The notes under the pieces are model-generated. The model was given only the letters and a program-made list of their open reading frames with translations. It was not told where the DNA came from and searched no databases. Below are positions 1-6,931 of a stretch of DNA of 42,742 bases, one piece after another. The position numbers and the translations under genes were made by a program. Location of the stretch: positions 1-42,742 of IMG/VR virus record IMGVR_UViG_3300031673_007329. One strand, written 5' to 3'. The stretch comes from a virus. Within the stretch, counting starts at the first letter, position 1; the number at the start of each line of letters is the position of its first letter.

Positions 1-140
1 GTAGGCAAGTTTGGGCATATCTTCAGACCGAAAATAACAGACGCAGAAGGAAAATGGGACTGGGAAGAATTAAATATAGAAAATGGGATTTTAACCATAA
101 CTATACCACAGGAGTTTTTAGATAAAGCAGTTTATCCGAT
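1..140. repeat. Left copy of the terminal direct repeat
   Basis: These 140 bases recur at 42603-42742. I found one difference, G at 127 against A at 42729. Joining the copies preserves the reading frame of the gene that runs across the junction, which is expected when a circular or terminally redundant phage genome is assembled as a linear contig. The difference changes a GCA (Ala) codon to ACA (Thr), so it could be a strain variant in the sampled population or a read error. Confidence 0.95.
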
Positions 141-660
141 AAGTAGTAAGGGAACGACTTTTGGGTATGAAGGGGCTGGGGCGACTTCGTTTTCATGTAG
201 CGCTGACTATATATATCGTACTAATAAAGCCTATACAGGAGTTTCTGGAACGGGAGTTAGTATGACTGCAAAAGTAAAAGATAGTGGTGACCGCTTTAAG
301 TTGGCTCTTTATAAGGCAAGCGATAGCACATTAGTAGAGGGAACTGAATATGGAGTGGCTGAAGCTACGGCAAGTTCCAAGACAGTGAATTTTGATTCAC
401 CTCCGACGATTGAAGCAATAGATTATTTTTTAGTTTTCCGAGTTAACAATGCGATGGTACTTTATTCTGATGATACCGACTCTGGAAATTATAAACAGGT
501 TAAAAGCACTTGGGAAGATGAGTGGCCATCTCCTATTAGTTGGTCAACAGGAGTTTTCGACCGTGAATTCTCCATCTACTGCACCTATGAAGCAGCAGCA
601 CCACCAGCAGGCCCATCAATAGTTGGTTGGAAAACATTATTAGGAGTTGGGCAAGGATAG
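1..660 (+). CDS. C-terminal part of a junction-spanning virion protein
   Basis: The frame is open from base 1 and ends with TAG at 658-660. It continues in frame from the gene that starts at 42108, because 42603 (equal to base 1) is exactly 165 codons after that start. The joined protein has 384 residues. An internal ATG at 262 is not needed as a start. The part encoded here is rich in Thr, Ser, Gly and aromatic residues and looks like a beta-sandwich of the kind used for surface or carbohydrate contact in tail proteins, ending in a short Ala/Pro-rich tail. I do not recognise the family. Its position after the repetitive fibre-like gene and before the scaffold makes a virion or tail-surface role likely. 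Confidence 0.75.
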   Translation, partial: VGKFGHIFRPKITDAEGKWDWEELNIENGILTITIPQEFLDKAVYPISSKGTTFGYEGAGATSFSCSADYIYRTNKAYTGVSGTGVSMTAKVKDSGDRFKLALYKASDSTLVEGTEYGVAEATASSKTVNFDSPPTIEAIDYFLVFRVNNAMVLYSDDTDSGNYKQVKSTWEDEWPSPISWSTGVFDREFSIYCTYEAAAPPAGPSIVGWKTLLGVGQG

Positions 661-689
661 TTGACAAACAAAGAAAAACCTGTTAATAT
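661..689 (+). promoter_or_regulatory. Promoter of the scaffold/capsid unit
   Basis: A perfect -35 box TTGACA (661-666) is followed after 17 bases by TAATAT (684-689), with the TG of an extended -10 at 681-682. It starts immediately after the stop codon of the preceding gene. The predicted transcription start is about 696, the first base of the leader RNA described next. Confidence 0.85.
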
Positions 690-695
690 CTAATC

Positions 696-756
696 AGCGG
701 ATAAAAAAAGCCGCCACATTTGGTGAATAAGAAGACCGAGAAGTCGGCCTTTTTTT
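696..756 (+). ncRNA. Two-hairpin leader RNA, copy 1
   Basis: One of four copies with the same plan. The first hairpin is GCGG (697-700) paired with CCGC (711-714) around an A-rich loop. A 15-base linker (715-729) follows, then AGAAG and a hairpin with four consecutive base pairs (736-739 with 744-747, loop GAAG), extended by further pairs beyond an A-C mismatch, then seven T. It resembles an intrinsic terminator placed in the leader of the scaffold/capsid message. It could attenuate transcription or, like the HK022 put RNA, modify RNA polymerase. The function is inferred. Confidence 0.75.
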
Positions 757-806
757 GTTGGAATGGCCGAGTTTACTGTCCTAATTGGAACAGAAAGGAG
801 GTGAAA

Positions 807-1526
807 ATGGCTGATAAAGATGAATTTTTAGAAGAAAATGTGGAAGAAAAAGTCGAGGAGAAAGAAGAAGGCGAAGCTGAGGAAGAAAAGGCTGAGGAGA
901 GAATTAAGGTTGGAGAAGAGGAGTACACGCAAGAAGAGCTTGACCGATTGGTTAAACTCGGAAAAATTGGGGTAGAAGCTGAGGAAAAATTCGATACGAA
1001 AATTGACAGAATTTGGCCTGAGTTTACAACCAAAAGCCAAAAGCTCAAGGAATTAGAAGGACAAATAAACAAGAGAGAGGAAGAAGCAACCCAAGCTAAG
1101 GTAGCTGAGGGTAAGGAACTTTCTCCTGACGAACAGAGAACTATATATCGGGATGAGGCAAGAAAGTTAGGCTTAGTTCTAGACGATGATTTTGACAAGA
1201 TGTATGCCCAAAGGCGGGCAGCCGAAAGGCTAACAGAGGATACGGAGGATACGGTTCTTGAAGCGAACGAAAAGTATGGTTTTAAAACTAACGTTAAAGA
1301 ACTTTTGGAACACATGGCTGAAACGGGGATTAGGAGTCCTGAAAAAGCTCTTAAAGACAAGTTTGAACCCCAGATTGACAAATGGAAAGAGGAAGAATTG
1401 GCAAAAAAGAAAGGAACGGGGTTGGTAACTGAAGAATCCTCAACCGCTGGAGGGAAAGAACCAAAGCCAGTGAAGATAACTAGGGATAATCTTGGGGAAC
1501 AGTTGAAAGAGGCTTTGGGGCAATAG
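807..1526 (+). CDS. Capsid scaffolding protein
   Basis: 239 residues. The ATG at 807 is chosen because GGAGGTG lies just upstream; the frame extends upstream to 720 but without a comparable site. The N-terminal 50 residues are almost entirely Glu, Lys and Ala, and the rest is highly charged and predicted helical, with no cysteine-rich or enzymatic motif. The acidic helical composition, the size and the position directly before the capsid gene are typical of phage scaffolding proteins, which guide procapsid assembly and then leave. No protease gene is visible nearby, so removal by exit rather than cleavage is more likely. Identification rests on composition and context, not on a specific motif. 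Confidence 0.8.
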   Translation: MADKDEFLEENVEEKVEEKEEGEAEEEKAEERIKVGEEEYTQEELDRLVKLGKIGVEAEEKFDTKIDRIWPEFTTKSQKLKELEGQINKREEEATQAKVAEGKELSPDEQRTIYRDEARKLGLVLDDDFDKMYAQRRAAERLTEDTEDTVLEANEKYGFKTNVKELLEHMAETGIRSPEKALKDKFEPQIDKWKEEELAKKKGTGLVTEESSTAGGKEPKPVKITRDNLGEQLKEALGQ

Positions 1527-1575
1527 GTTTGAGGTTATAAATTAGTAAAACTTTGAAAGGAGGTGAAAATTTAAT

Positions 1576-2817
1576 ATGGCTGTATTGATTTCTGATGTCT
1601 CTAATGCTTTGCAGAAAGTCATTATGCCTTATATTCGGGATAACCTGCCAAAAGAATCCATTATGCTTGACCAGGTGAAAAGGAATGCAGGAGTTACCTT
1701 TATGAATGATAAATTCTATGCTTCTATTCGTTCTGGTCGTCATGGCGGTGTGGTTAACTTGGCGGATGACGGCAACGATGTTGTTCGTTCTAAGTCAACA
1801 ATTGGACAGGCAAATATCGGGTATAAGATTGTTACTGGTGCGTTCGATATTTCCAAAGTGGCTATCGATGCGACCAAAACCACCAAAGGTGCAGTAGAAA
1901 ATATGCTGACCTTTCAGGCAGACGCTTTGGTTAACGACTTTAAGAGAAGCCTTAACAGACAGTTTTACAGCGATGGCGTAGGAGTTGTTGGTCAGGTTTT
2001 AGGCTCAGTTGCAACATCAATCGCTTCACTTCGAGCTCCTGATGCAAACCTTGACGATGGACGGTCAACCGACTGGTATGGAACCGTTAATGGCGATATT
2101 GCTTTGAACAAGTATCTTGCTGTTGGCAATATTGTTGGTCTTGGAACGGGAGGTGCTGCGGATGGAACGGTTGGGACGGTAACGGGAACGTCCATTAGTT
2201 TAAGTGGTAGCCCTGCAATTGCCGCTAGTAATGCTATTTTCCTTCAGGACGGCAATAACGAGGGGGCAGGAACTTCTGAAATTCAGGGTGTTCGTGCGGC
2301 TCTTAGTTCAAGTACTGGTACTTCTACTTATGCGGGAGTGGCTCGAACTACTGCTGGCTGGACACCCCAGTTCGGTAGTACTTCTGAAGCTTTGACTCTA
2401 GGTAGGATGGAAGACAAGTATCTTGCTGCTAGGGAGTATGGGTTTACTGGTGACCGCTATGCTATTTTTGTTAACAAGAGTCTTTATAAGAAATACGGTG
2501 ATATCCTCACCGCTATGAGGAGGACTGTTAATGAAACCGATTTACTCGGTGGCTGGACTGGTCTGGAATTTGCAGCTGGAGCAGGACGAGTTGGTGTTTT
2601 CTTGGATTACGATGTCCCAGATGGAGAGTGTTTAATTTTGAACCTCGATACCTGGACTATTTGTCAGATTTCTGACATTGACTGGATGGAAGAGCCAGGT
2701 GGTAATCTTTTGAGACTCGCTAACAAACTCCAATACCAGGCAATTATTCACTGGTTCTTGAACCTACTTTGTCTGTGTCCAGCGGCTAATGGAAGGCTGG
2801 CGCAAAAGGAAGATTAA
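1576..2817 (+). CDS. Major capsid protein, HK97-fold type
   Basis: 413 residues; AGGAGGTG at 1559-1566 sets the ATG at 1576. The N-terminal part, the region around residues 70-140 (a membrane-like or E-loop segment followed by a long helix ending in an FYSDG motif) and the C-terminal part ending in a hydrophobic LLCLCPAANG motif resemble capsid proteins of short-tailed and other HK97-fold phages. The middle, about residues 145-260, is rich in Gly, Thr and Ser and looks like an inserted surface domain. It follows the scaffold gene, as in most phages. The stop codon is itself the first part of a strong pseudoknot stem that follows the gene. Confidence 0.85.
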   Translation: MAVLISDVSNALQKVIMPYIRDNLPKESIMLDQVKRNAGVTFMNDKFYASIRSGRHGGVVNLADDGNDVVRSKSTIGQANIGYKIVTGAFDISKVAIDATKTTKGAVENMLTFQADALVNDFKRSLNRQFYSDGVGVVGQVLGSVATSIASLRAPDANLDDGRSTDWYGTVNGDIALNKYLAVGNIVGLGTGGAADGTVGTVTGTSISLSGSPAIAASNAIFLQDGNNEGAGTSEIQGVRAALSSSTGTSTYAGVARTTAGWTPQFGSTSEALTLGRMEDKYLAAREYGFTGDRYAIFVNKSLYKKYGDILTAMRRTVNETDLLGGWTGLEFAAGAGRVGVFLDYDVPDGECLILNLDTWTICQISDIDWMEEPGGNLLRLANKLQYQAIIHWFLNLLCLCPAANGRLAQKED

Positions 2818-2902
2818 GGTGTGTTTTGGTTGATTTGGCACCTATGAGAGGAAATGTTTAGCGAACAAATAAGCTAAGCAAACACCTTAAACCAAATCAA
2901 CA
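2814..2902 (+). ncRNA. H-type pseudoknot at the end of the capsid gene
   Basis: Stem 1 pairs 2814-2822 with 2882-2890 (9 bp) and contains the capsid stop codon at 2815-2817. Stem 2 pairs 2829-2838 with 2892-2901 (10 bp). The stems interleave in the order 1-2-1-2, with one base between their 3' strands, so they can stack coaxially. A small hairpin (TTAGC/GCTAA) lies in the long loop. No slippery heptamer is evident, and readthrough would add only nine residues. An mRNA-end stability or translational-coupling role is possible. The strand assignment assumes transcription with the genes. Confidence 0.7.
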
Positions 2903-2904
2903 TT

Positions 2905-2947
2905 TGGGGACAGGGTTTGGAAAAGTTCGACTCTTTTCATCCCCACC
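2905..2947 (+). ncRNA. Minihelix resembling a tRNA acceptor/T arm
   Basis: TGGGGA (2905-2910) pairs with TCCCCA (2940-2945). Inside it GAAAAG (2920-2925) pairs with CTTTTC (2933-2938) around the seven-base loop TTCGACT, which fits the T-loop consensus TTCRANY. The bases after the outer stem spell ACCA, directly joined to the ATG at 2948. No D arm or anticodon arm is present, so this is not a tRNA. It may be a tRNA mimic or simply a stable hairpin over the ribosome binding region of the next gene, which has no clear Shine-Dalgarno sequence. Confidence 0.4.
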
Positions 2948-3280
2948 ATGAAACTATCAGACAGTGAATGGGCAAAAAACTTGATGTTTTTCAATAAATA
3001 TCATGTGGCTGAAGACCCGAATTTTAATGCAAAGCGAAACAAGGCAATTATTGATGGAACGATTAGAAAGAACGAGACAATAAGAAAAAGGAGAGTAAGG
3101 GCATACAAAGAAAAGCTGGGGGAAAGAATTGATGCTGTTGGCTATTATTTTAGAAGTCAGCATGGTGGTCAGTCAAGCACGCCGATTATGAGATATTTAG
3201 GTAAGCGTTGGACGGCCAAATTAAGAGGAGAAAGAATAATGGCAAAGTTGCAAAACGCTGTAAATGTCAGGACGCAATAG
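2948..3280 (+). CDS. Small basic protein, unrecognised, in the capsid region
   Basis: 110 residues, strongly basic and predicted mostly helical, with no membrane segment. No motif is recognised. It lies between the capsid gene and the beta-helix gene, so a head-completion, decoration or assembly role is plausible but unproven. There is no purine-rich ribosome site before the ATG at 2948; instead a stable minihelix ends immediately upstream. The C-terminal 17 bases overlap the start of a still smaller basic gene at 3264. Other starts inside the frame (ATG codons at residues 13 and 81) would lose conserved-looking N-terminal sequence. Confidence 0.6.
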   Translation: MKLSDSEWAKNLMFFNKYHVAEDPNFNAKRNKAIIDGTIRKNETIRKRRVRAYKEKLGERIDAVGYYFRSQHGGQSSTPIMRYLGKRWTAKLRGERIMAKLQNAVNVRTQ

Positions 3281-3404
3281 TAAAAAAAGAAGAAGGTCTC
3301 GGTTGTCGTTTAAAAGACTTTGCGACATAGCGGGCATTTCGCCCAGAGAAAGAATACTAATGATTAGATATATGAAGAAACGTTTGAAGGAGGTGAAGAA
3401 ATAA
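3264..3404 (+). CDS. 46-residue arginine/lysine-rich protein
   Basis: A short ORF fills almost all of the gap between its neighbours. It starts with ATG at 3264, inside the end of the preceding gene, and stops with TAA at 3402-3404, two bases before the next start. The product begins MSGRNSKKRRRSR and is very basic throughout, suggesting nucleic-acid contact. Close packing and coding-like composition support it. No homologue is recognised and no start signal is obvious, so expression is uncertain. Confidence 0.5.
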   Translation: MSGRNSKKRRRSRLSFKRLCDIAGISPRERILMIRYMKKRLKEVKK

Positions 3405-3406
3405 TT

Positions 3407-4432
3407 ATGGCATTTAAAGATACTTATCCTTTCATGGCATTTGGAGGGAAAATTGACCCTGTTTCAGAAATCAGGAACGCTGGAATTGTAACCAGTGGTA
3501 ATGTTTATTGGGTTAAAGACCCATCTGATGCGGATTATATTTCCTTTAAAGATGCGGTGGGGAAAGAAAATTTCTCTGATACCATTCAAGGCGCTATTGA
3601 CAAGTGTACAGACGACCAGAACGATTACGTGATGGTTTGTCCAAAGGCTAGTAATGCTGTTTGGGCTTTGACTTCAGCTGTTGATATGAACAAAGCACGA
3701 GTTCACCTTATCAGTGTTGGTTATACGAAGGCGACTTACGGTTATACCAATGAGCTTACTGGTTTCGCAACTGATAGCACCGAAGACGAGATTATTCACG
3801 TCACCGCTGAGGGTTGTGAAATCGCTGGTTTTAGACTGCATGGAACTTGTGGAACAGGTTCAGCTGGAACAATTGACAATGGTCTTTTGTATCTGTCTGG
3901 TTCTGCCCATAACCTTTGGGTTCACGACTGTGCGATTGAAACTAGCGGTACTGCTTGGACTGCTAATTTGCCAGCTGGTGCGGTTGCTGGGGCTGCTTCT
4001 CAACACGGGGCTCGATTTGATAACTGCACGATTGGTGGATTAGTTATATCAACAGATGGAAGTCAGGTTCCAGTTACCTGCTCGGCATCTGGTAAGCGTT
4101 GGGAGTTTAACGATTGTAAATTCTTGATGCTTTCTGGTCATGTTGGCCAGAAATTTGTAGTAGCAGGAACAGGGGCAATTGACTACACCCTGCTTAATCG
4201 CTGCAAGTTTATTAATACTGACGCAACCAACGCTGTTACCTCATGTGTTTCGGGTATAGTTACCGCTGACCAGGGGCAAGTCCTAATGGATTACTGTACT
4301 GGTGTAAATGTGCTTGCTTTCGGAACGAATGCAAACACACGGGTTTCTCCGAACATCCATTCAGGGACATCGGTGTTTATTTCCAACCCCAATATTGCAC
4401 TTATTGGAACAGCGGCGCTACCTACAGTTTAA
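3407..4432 (+). CDS. Beta-helix-like virion protein, cysteine-rich
   Basis: 341 residues, with a strong AGGAGGTG site upstream. From about residue 120 the chain shows repeated short beta strands separated by Gly/Asn/Asp turns (for example IHVTAEGCEIAGFRLHG, then further rungs reading DC, NC, DCKF, RCKF). This is the pattern of a right-handed parallel beta-helix of the pectate-lyase type. About eleven cysteines fall at comparable rung positions, suggesting a stacked ladder. The N-terminal 110 residues are different and may attach it to the capsid. Such proteins occur as tailspikes and as capsid decorations; the position directly after the capsid gene favours decoration. No catalytic residues were identified. 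Confidence 0.65.
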   Translation: MAFKDTYPFMAFGGKIDPVSEIRNAGIVTSGNVYWVKDPSDADYISFKDAVGKENFSDTIQGAIDKCTDDQNDYVMVCPKASNAVWALTSAVDMNKARVHLISVGYTKATYGYTNELTGFATDSTEDEIIHVTAEGCEIAGFRLHGTCGTGSAGTIDNGLLYLSGSAHNLWVHDCAIETSGTAWTANLPAGAVAGAASQHGARFDNCTIGGLVISTDGSQVPVTCSASGKRWEFNDCKFLMLSGHVGQKFVVAGTGAIDYTLLNRCKFINTDATNAVTSCVSGIVTADQGQVLMDYCTGVNVLAFGTNANTRVSPNIHSGTSVFISNPNIALIGTAALPTV

Positions 4433-4455
4433 GGTTTTGAACTAAACTTTGGGGA

Positions 4456-4486
4456 TTGACTACTTGTTGACAGCAGGTGGTATACT
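4456..4486 (+). promoter_or_regulatory. Leaderless promoter of the glycan cassette
   Basis: An extended -10, TGGTATACT (4478-4486), follows TTGACT at 4456-4461 (19-base spacer); a second TTGACA at 4467-4472 is too close to serve. The GTG start of the first cassette gene lies at 4493, six bases past the -10, which is where transcription should begin. The message would therefore start with its initiation codon. The next in-frame Met is far inside the protein, so the GTG is needed. Confidence 0.7.
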
Positions 4487-4492
4487 GTTTTA

Positions 4493-5647
4493 GTGGGAAA
4501 AGACAAAAAACTGCTCAGAAAATGCCCGATATGTTTAAACGAAACAGGGCAAGTGTTGCATCACCAATCTTTTGAAATCCCCGAAAATTATCCTTTGCCA
4601 AGCGAATATGATGTTGTTTGCTGTTTGAGGTGCGGTTTTGTTTTTGCTGACACTTCGGCTACTCAAGAAGACCACAACCGTTTCTACAAAGACTTTTCAA
4701 AGTATGAATTTAGTTCAAGGGGACTCAAAACAACGAGCAACTGGACTTGGGACAGACTGAAGGCTATGACCAAATATCTGCCCAACAAAAATGTTTCTAT
4801 CTTGGATGTTGGTTGTGCTAACGGCGGCTTGTTAGTCTGGTTGAAGAAGTTAGGTTACAAAAATTTAAGCGGTCTTGATGTGCCAAAAAGGTGTATTGAG
4901 AACGCTAGAAAACAGGGCGCCAATGCTTTTCAAGGAAACCTCTTTTCCATTGATTCGGACATTCCCGATAAAAAGTTTGATTTCATCACTTTCACCCATG
5001 TTCTTGAACACATTTATGACTTGCGGAAAGCTGTAAACAATCTTGTTGGCAAACTGAACGAGAAGGGGATTTTGTATGTTGAAACGCCAAATGCCTCACG
5101 CTTTGCGGAATATTATTTCAGCCCTTTTAGTTACTTTGATGTTGAGCATATTAACCATTTTGATAAAAACTCCTTAAAAAACTTGTTTTTACAAAAGAAC
5201 CTTGACCTGCTTGAGTTGGTTGAAGACGAAACTCGTGTTTCAAACAAGACTTACCCAGTAATTTATGCTTCGTACCAAAAACAAGAAAGTTTTAAGACTA
5301 GGGATGTTGTCGTCTCCTACATCAAGAAATCCCGCCAGAATAATAAGTGGCCAGAGATAAACAAACTTGCTAAAACACAGGAGGAAGTAGCTATTCGGGG
5401 AATTGGGGGCTATACAATGCAACTCTTAAAAAACACCTCTCTTGGTAAATGTAACATTACCCTTCTTATCGACAGGGACAAGAACAAAGAAGGGATGAAA
5501 GTAAAAGGTATTCCCATTTCCTGTTCACTAGAGAAACTGAGAACCCATCAAGGGCCGATTGTTGTCTGTACGGCTATATGGCAGGATGACGTTTTGAAAG
5601 AGATAAAAGATATGAAACTAAATAACCGTGTCATTGTGATGAAATGA
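4493..5647 (+). CDS. Sugar C-methyltransferase (zinc-binding N-terminus)
   Basis: 384 residues. Residues 11-47 carry two cysteine pairs (CPIC and CLRC), the putative zinc-binding domain of C-methyltransferases that act on nucleotide-keto-sugars. Residues 104-112 (LDVGCANGG) are the SAM-binding motif I. The C-terminal third is a Rossmann-like domain of the C-methyltransferase C-terminal type. The order and length match TylC3/NovU-type enzymes, which add a branch methyl to a dTDP-4-keto-sugar; here the carrier may be CDP. Start is GTG, apparently leaderless. It is the first gene of the cassette, and its stop overlaps the next ATG (ATGA). Family assignment is confident; the actual substrate is not known. 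Confidence 0.85.
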   Translation: MGKDKKLLRKCPICLNETGQVLHHQSFEIPENYPLPSEYDVVCCLRCGFVFADTSATQEDHNRFYKDFSKYEFSSRGLKTTSNWTWDRLKAMTKYLPNKNVSILDVGCANGGLLVWLKKLGYKNLSGLDVPKRCIENARKQGANAFQGNLFSIDSDIPDKKFDFITFTHVLEHIYDLRKAVNNLVGKLNEKGILYVETPNASRFAEYYFSPFSYFDVEHINHFDKNSLKNLFLQKNLDLLELVEDETRVSNKTYPVIYASYQKQESFKTRDVVVSYIKKSRQNNKWPEINKLAKTQEEVAIRGIGGYTMQLLKNTSLGKCNITLLIDRDKNKEGMKVKGIPISCSLEKLRTHQGPIVVCTAIWQDDVLKEIKDMKLNNRVIVMK

Positions 5648-6720
5648 AATCCCAGGAAATTAAAAGAAGAAACAAATTAAAAGAAGAAAAACCCCTCGTT
5701 TACGCAAAGGTTGCGAGGTTCAAGGAAAAACTGGAAAAGGGTGAAAGTATCGCCATTGTCCAATTCCAGTACAACTACACCTGTAACTTCCACTGCCAGC
5801 ACTGCTCCATAAAAGGATTCCAAGGCAAAAGCAATAGGCGGCAGTTTACGATTCCTGATGTAAAAAATCTATCTCGGCAGGCTGATGAAATGGGATTGGC
5901 ACGGTTTGTGATTACTGGCGGTGAGCCATTGGTATTCAAAGACATTGATGAGTTGACAGCCGCCATTGACCCTAAAAAATTCTATATCAGTTGCGATACA
6001 AACGGATGGCTTTTAGACAAGAAAAAAGCTAAACACTTAAAGAGCATCGGCATTGATAGAGTCCAGTTAAGCATAGATAGCCTCAATCCTAAAGAACACG
6101 ATGCCTTCAGGAGAATGAACGGGGCACACGAAAGGGCTATGGAGGCAGTTGACGCCGCTTTAGACGCTGGTTTGGGTATCTTCATCCAGACTGTCGTTTG
6201 GAAAGAGAGACTTTATTCAGACGAGTTCATCAAGTTTGTCGAACATTTTAACAAGAAGGGGATAGGGGTGTTTGTCAGTTACGCCAAGCCAGTTGGTGCT
6301 TGGGAAGGTAATTTTGATGTCTTGATTGATAAAAAAGATATGAAATACTTCGAGGGGCTTGAAAAGAAACATAATGTCTTTACTCACTTGACCCCTGCCT
6401 ACGGACTTAAAATGGGTTGTATCGGAGTTAAGGGAATGTTTTCCGTTACCCAGTATGGTGATGTCCTGCCCTGCCCCTACATCCACATCTCGATTGGCAA
6501 TGTTTTTGAAGAACCGCTAAAAGACATTGTAAAAAGGGGGCTGAGCATTAAGTTTTTCGGTGAGCACGTTGATACTTGCACGGTTGCTGAGGACAGGAAT
6601 TTCATCCACAACTATTTAGAAAAGAAGGTCTATGGGAAGTCCCTGCCAGTTCACTGGTCTGAGGTGTTTACTAAAAAAGACTTTAGGAAGGAGGTGTTTA
6701 GAGATGGCACTAAAAGTTAA
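5644..6720 (+). CDS. Radical SAM protein
   Basis: 358 residues. Cys47, Cys51 and Cys54 form the CX3CX2C motif that binds the catalytic [4Fe-4S] cluster, and GGEP near residue 100 fits the SAM-binding loop. The C-terminal part has further cysteines (around residues 259, 278 and 306), suggesting a reduced SPASM or twitch-like auxiliary site, fewer than a full SPASM domain. It starts in an ATGA overlap with the methyltransferase. In glycan clusters such enzymes can dehydrate, epimerise or otherwise modify sugars. A role in peptide modification is also conceivable because a 75-residue gene follows, but nothing proves it. Reaction unknown. Confidence 0.8.
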   Translation: MKSQEIKRRNKLKEEKPLVYAKVARFKEKLEKGESIAIVQFQYNYTCNFHCQHCSIKGFQGKSNRRQFTIPDVKNLSRQADEMGLARFVITGGEPLVFKDIDELTAAIDPKKFYISCDTNGWLLDKKKAKHLKSIGIDRVQLSIDSLNPKEHDAFRRMNGAHERAMEAVDAALDAGLGIFIQTVVWKERLYSDEFIKFVEHFNKKGIGVFVSYAKPVGAWEGNFDVLIDKKDMKYFEGLEKKHNVFTHLTPAYGLKMGCIGVKGMFSVTQYGDVLPCPYIHISIGNVFEEPLKDIVKRGLSIKFFGEHVDTCTVAEDRNFIHNYLEKKVYGKSLPVHWSEVFTKKDFRKEVFRDGTKS

Positions 6721-6931
6721 AAATCCAAACCTAGATTTAAAAATAACTGATTTTAGACTAAAGATTAATTCTAAACTATTGGGTAAAAAGTCGCCTCTTA
6801 TGATAGTTAAAAAAGCAACTAATCAATTTATTAAACAATCGTCAGTAGATATTTGGAAATATACACTTGAAGGTATGGTTAGAGAAATATTAGACGAAAT
6901 TAAAAATATTACTAAAGAAAAAGGGAAATGA
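6704..6931 (+). CDS. 75-residue basic protein inside the glycan cassette
   Basis: GGAAGGAGG directly upstream sets the ATG at 6704, 17 bases before the end of the radical-SAM gene. The product is basic and looks amphipathic: a beta-strand-like N-terminus of alternating Leu and Lys/Asp, then helices. It has no cysteine. The DNA is visibly more A+T-rich than its neighbours. The gene ends in an ATGA overlap with the thiamine enzyme. It could be an accessory subunit of either neighbour, or a radical-SAM substrate peptide. I do not recognise it. Confidence 0.6.
   Translation: MALKVKNPNLDLKITDFRLKINSKLLGKKSPLMIVKKATNQFIKQSSVDIWKYTLEGMVREILDEIKNITKEKGK

Noticed and set aside
773-1381. Long minus-strand frame opposite the scaffold gene
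   Set aside because: It mirrors a Glu/Lys-rich gene and gives a Ser-rich product; a shadow of the real gene.
2815-2842. Programmed readthrough of the capsid stop
   Set aside because: The in-frame extension is nine codons and no slippery site is seen, so no longer product is gained.
4467-4472. TTGACA as -35 of the cassette promoter
   Set aside because: Only eight bases from the -10; the TTGACT at 4456 fits better with the extended -10.
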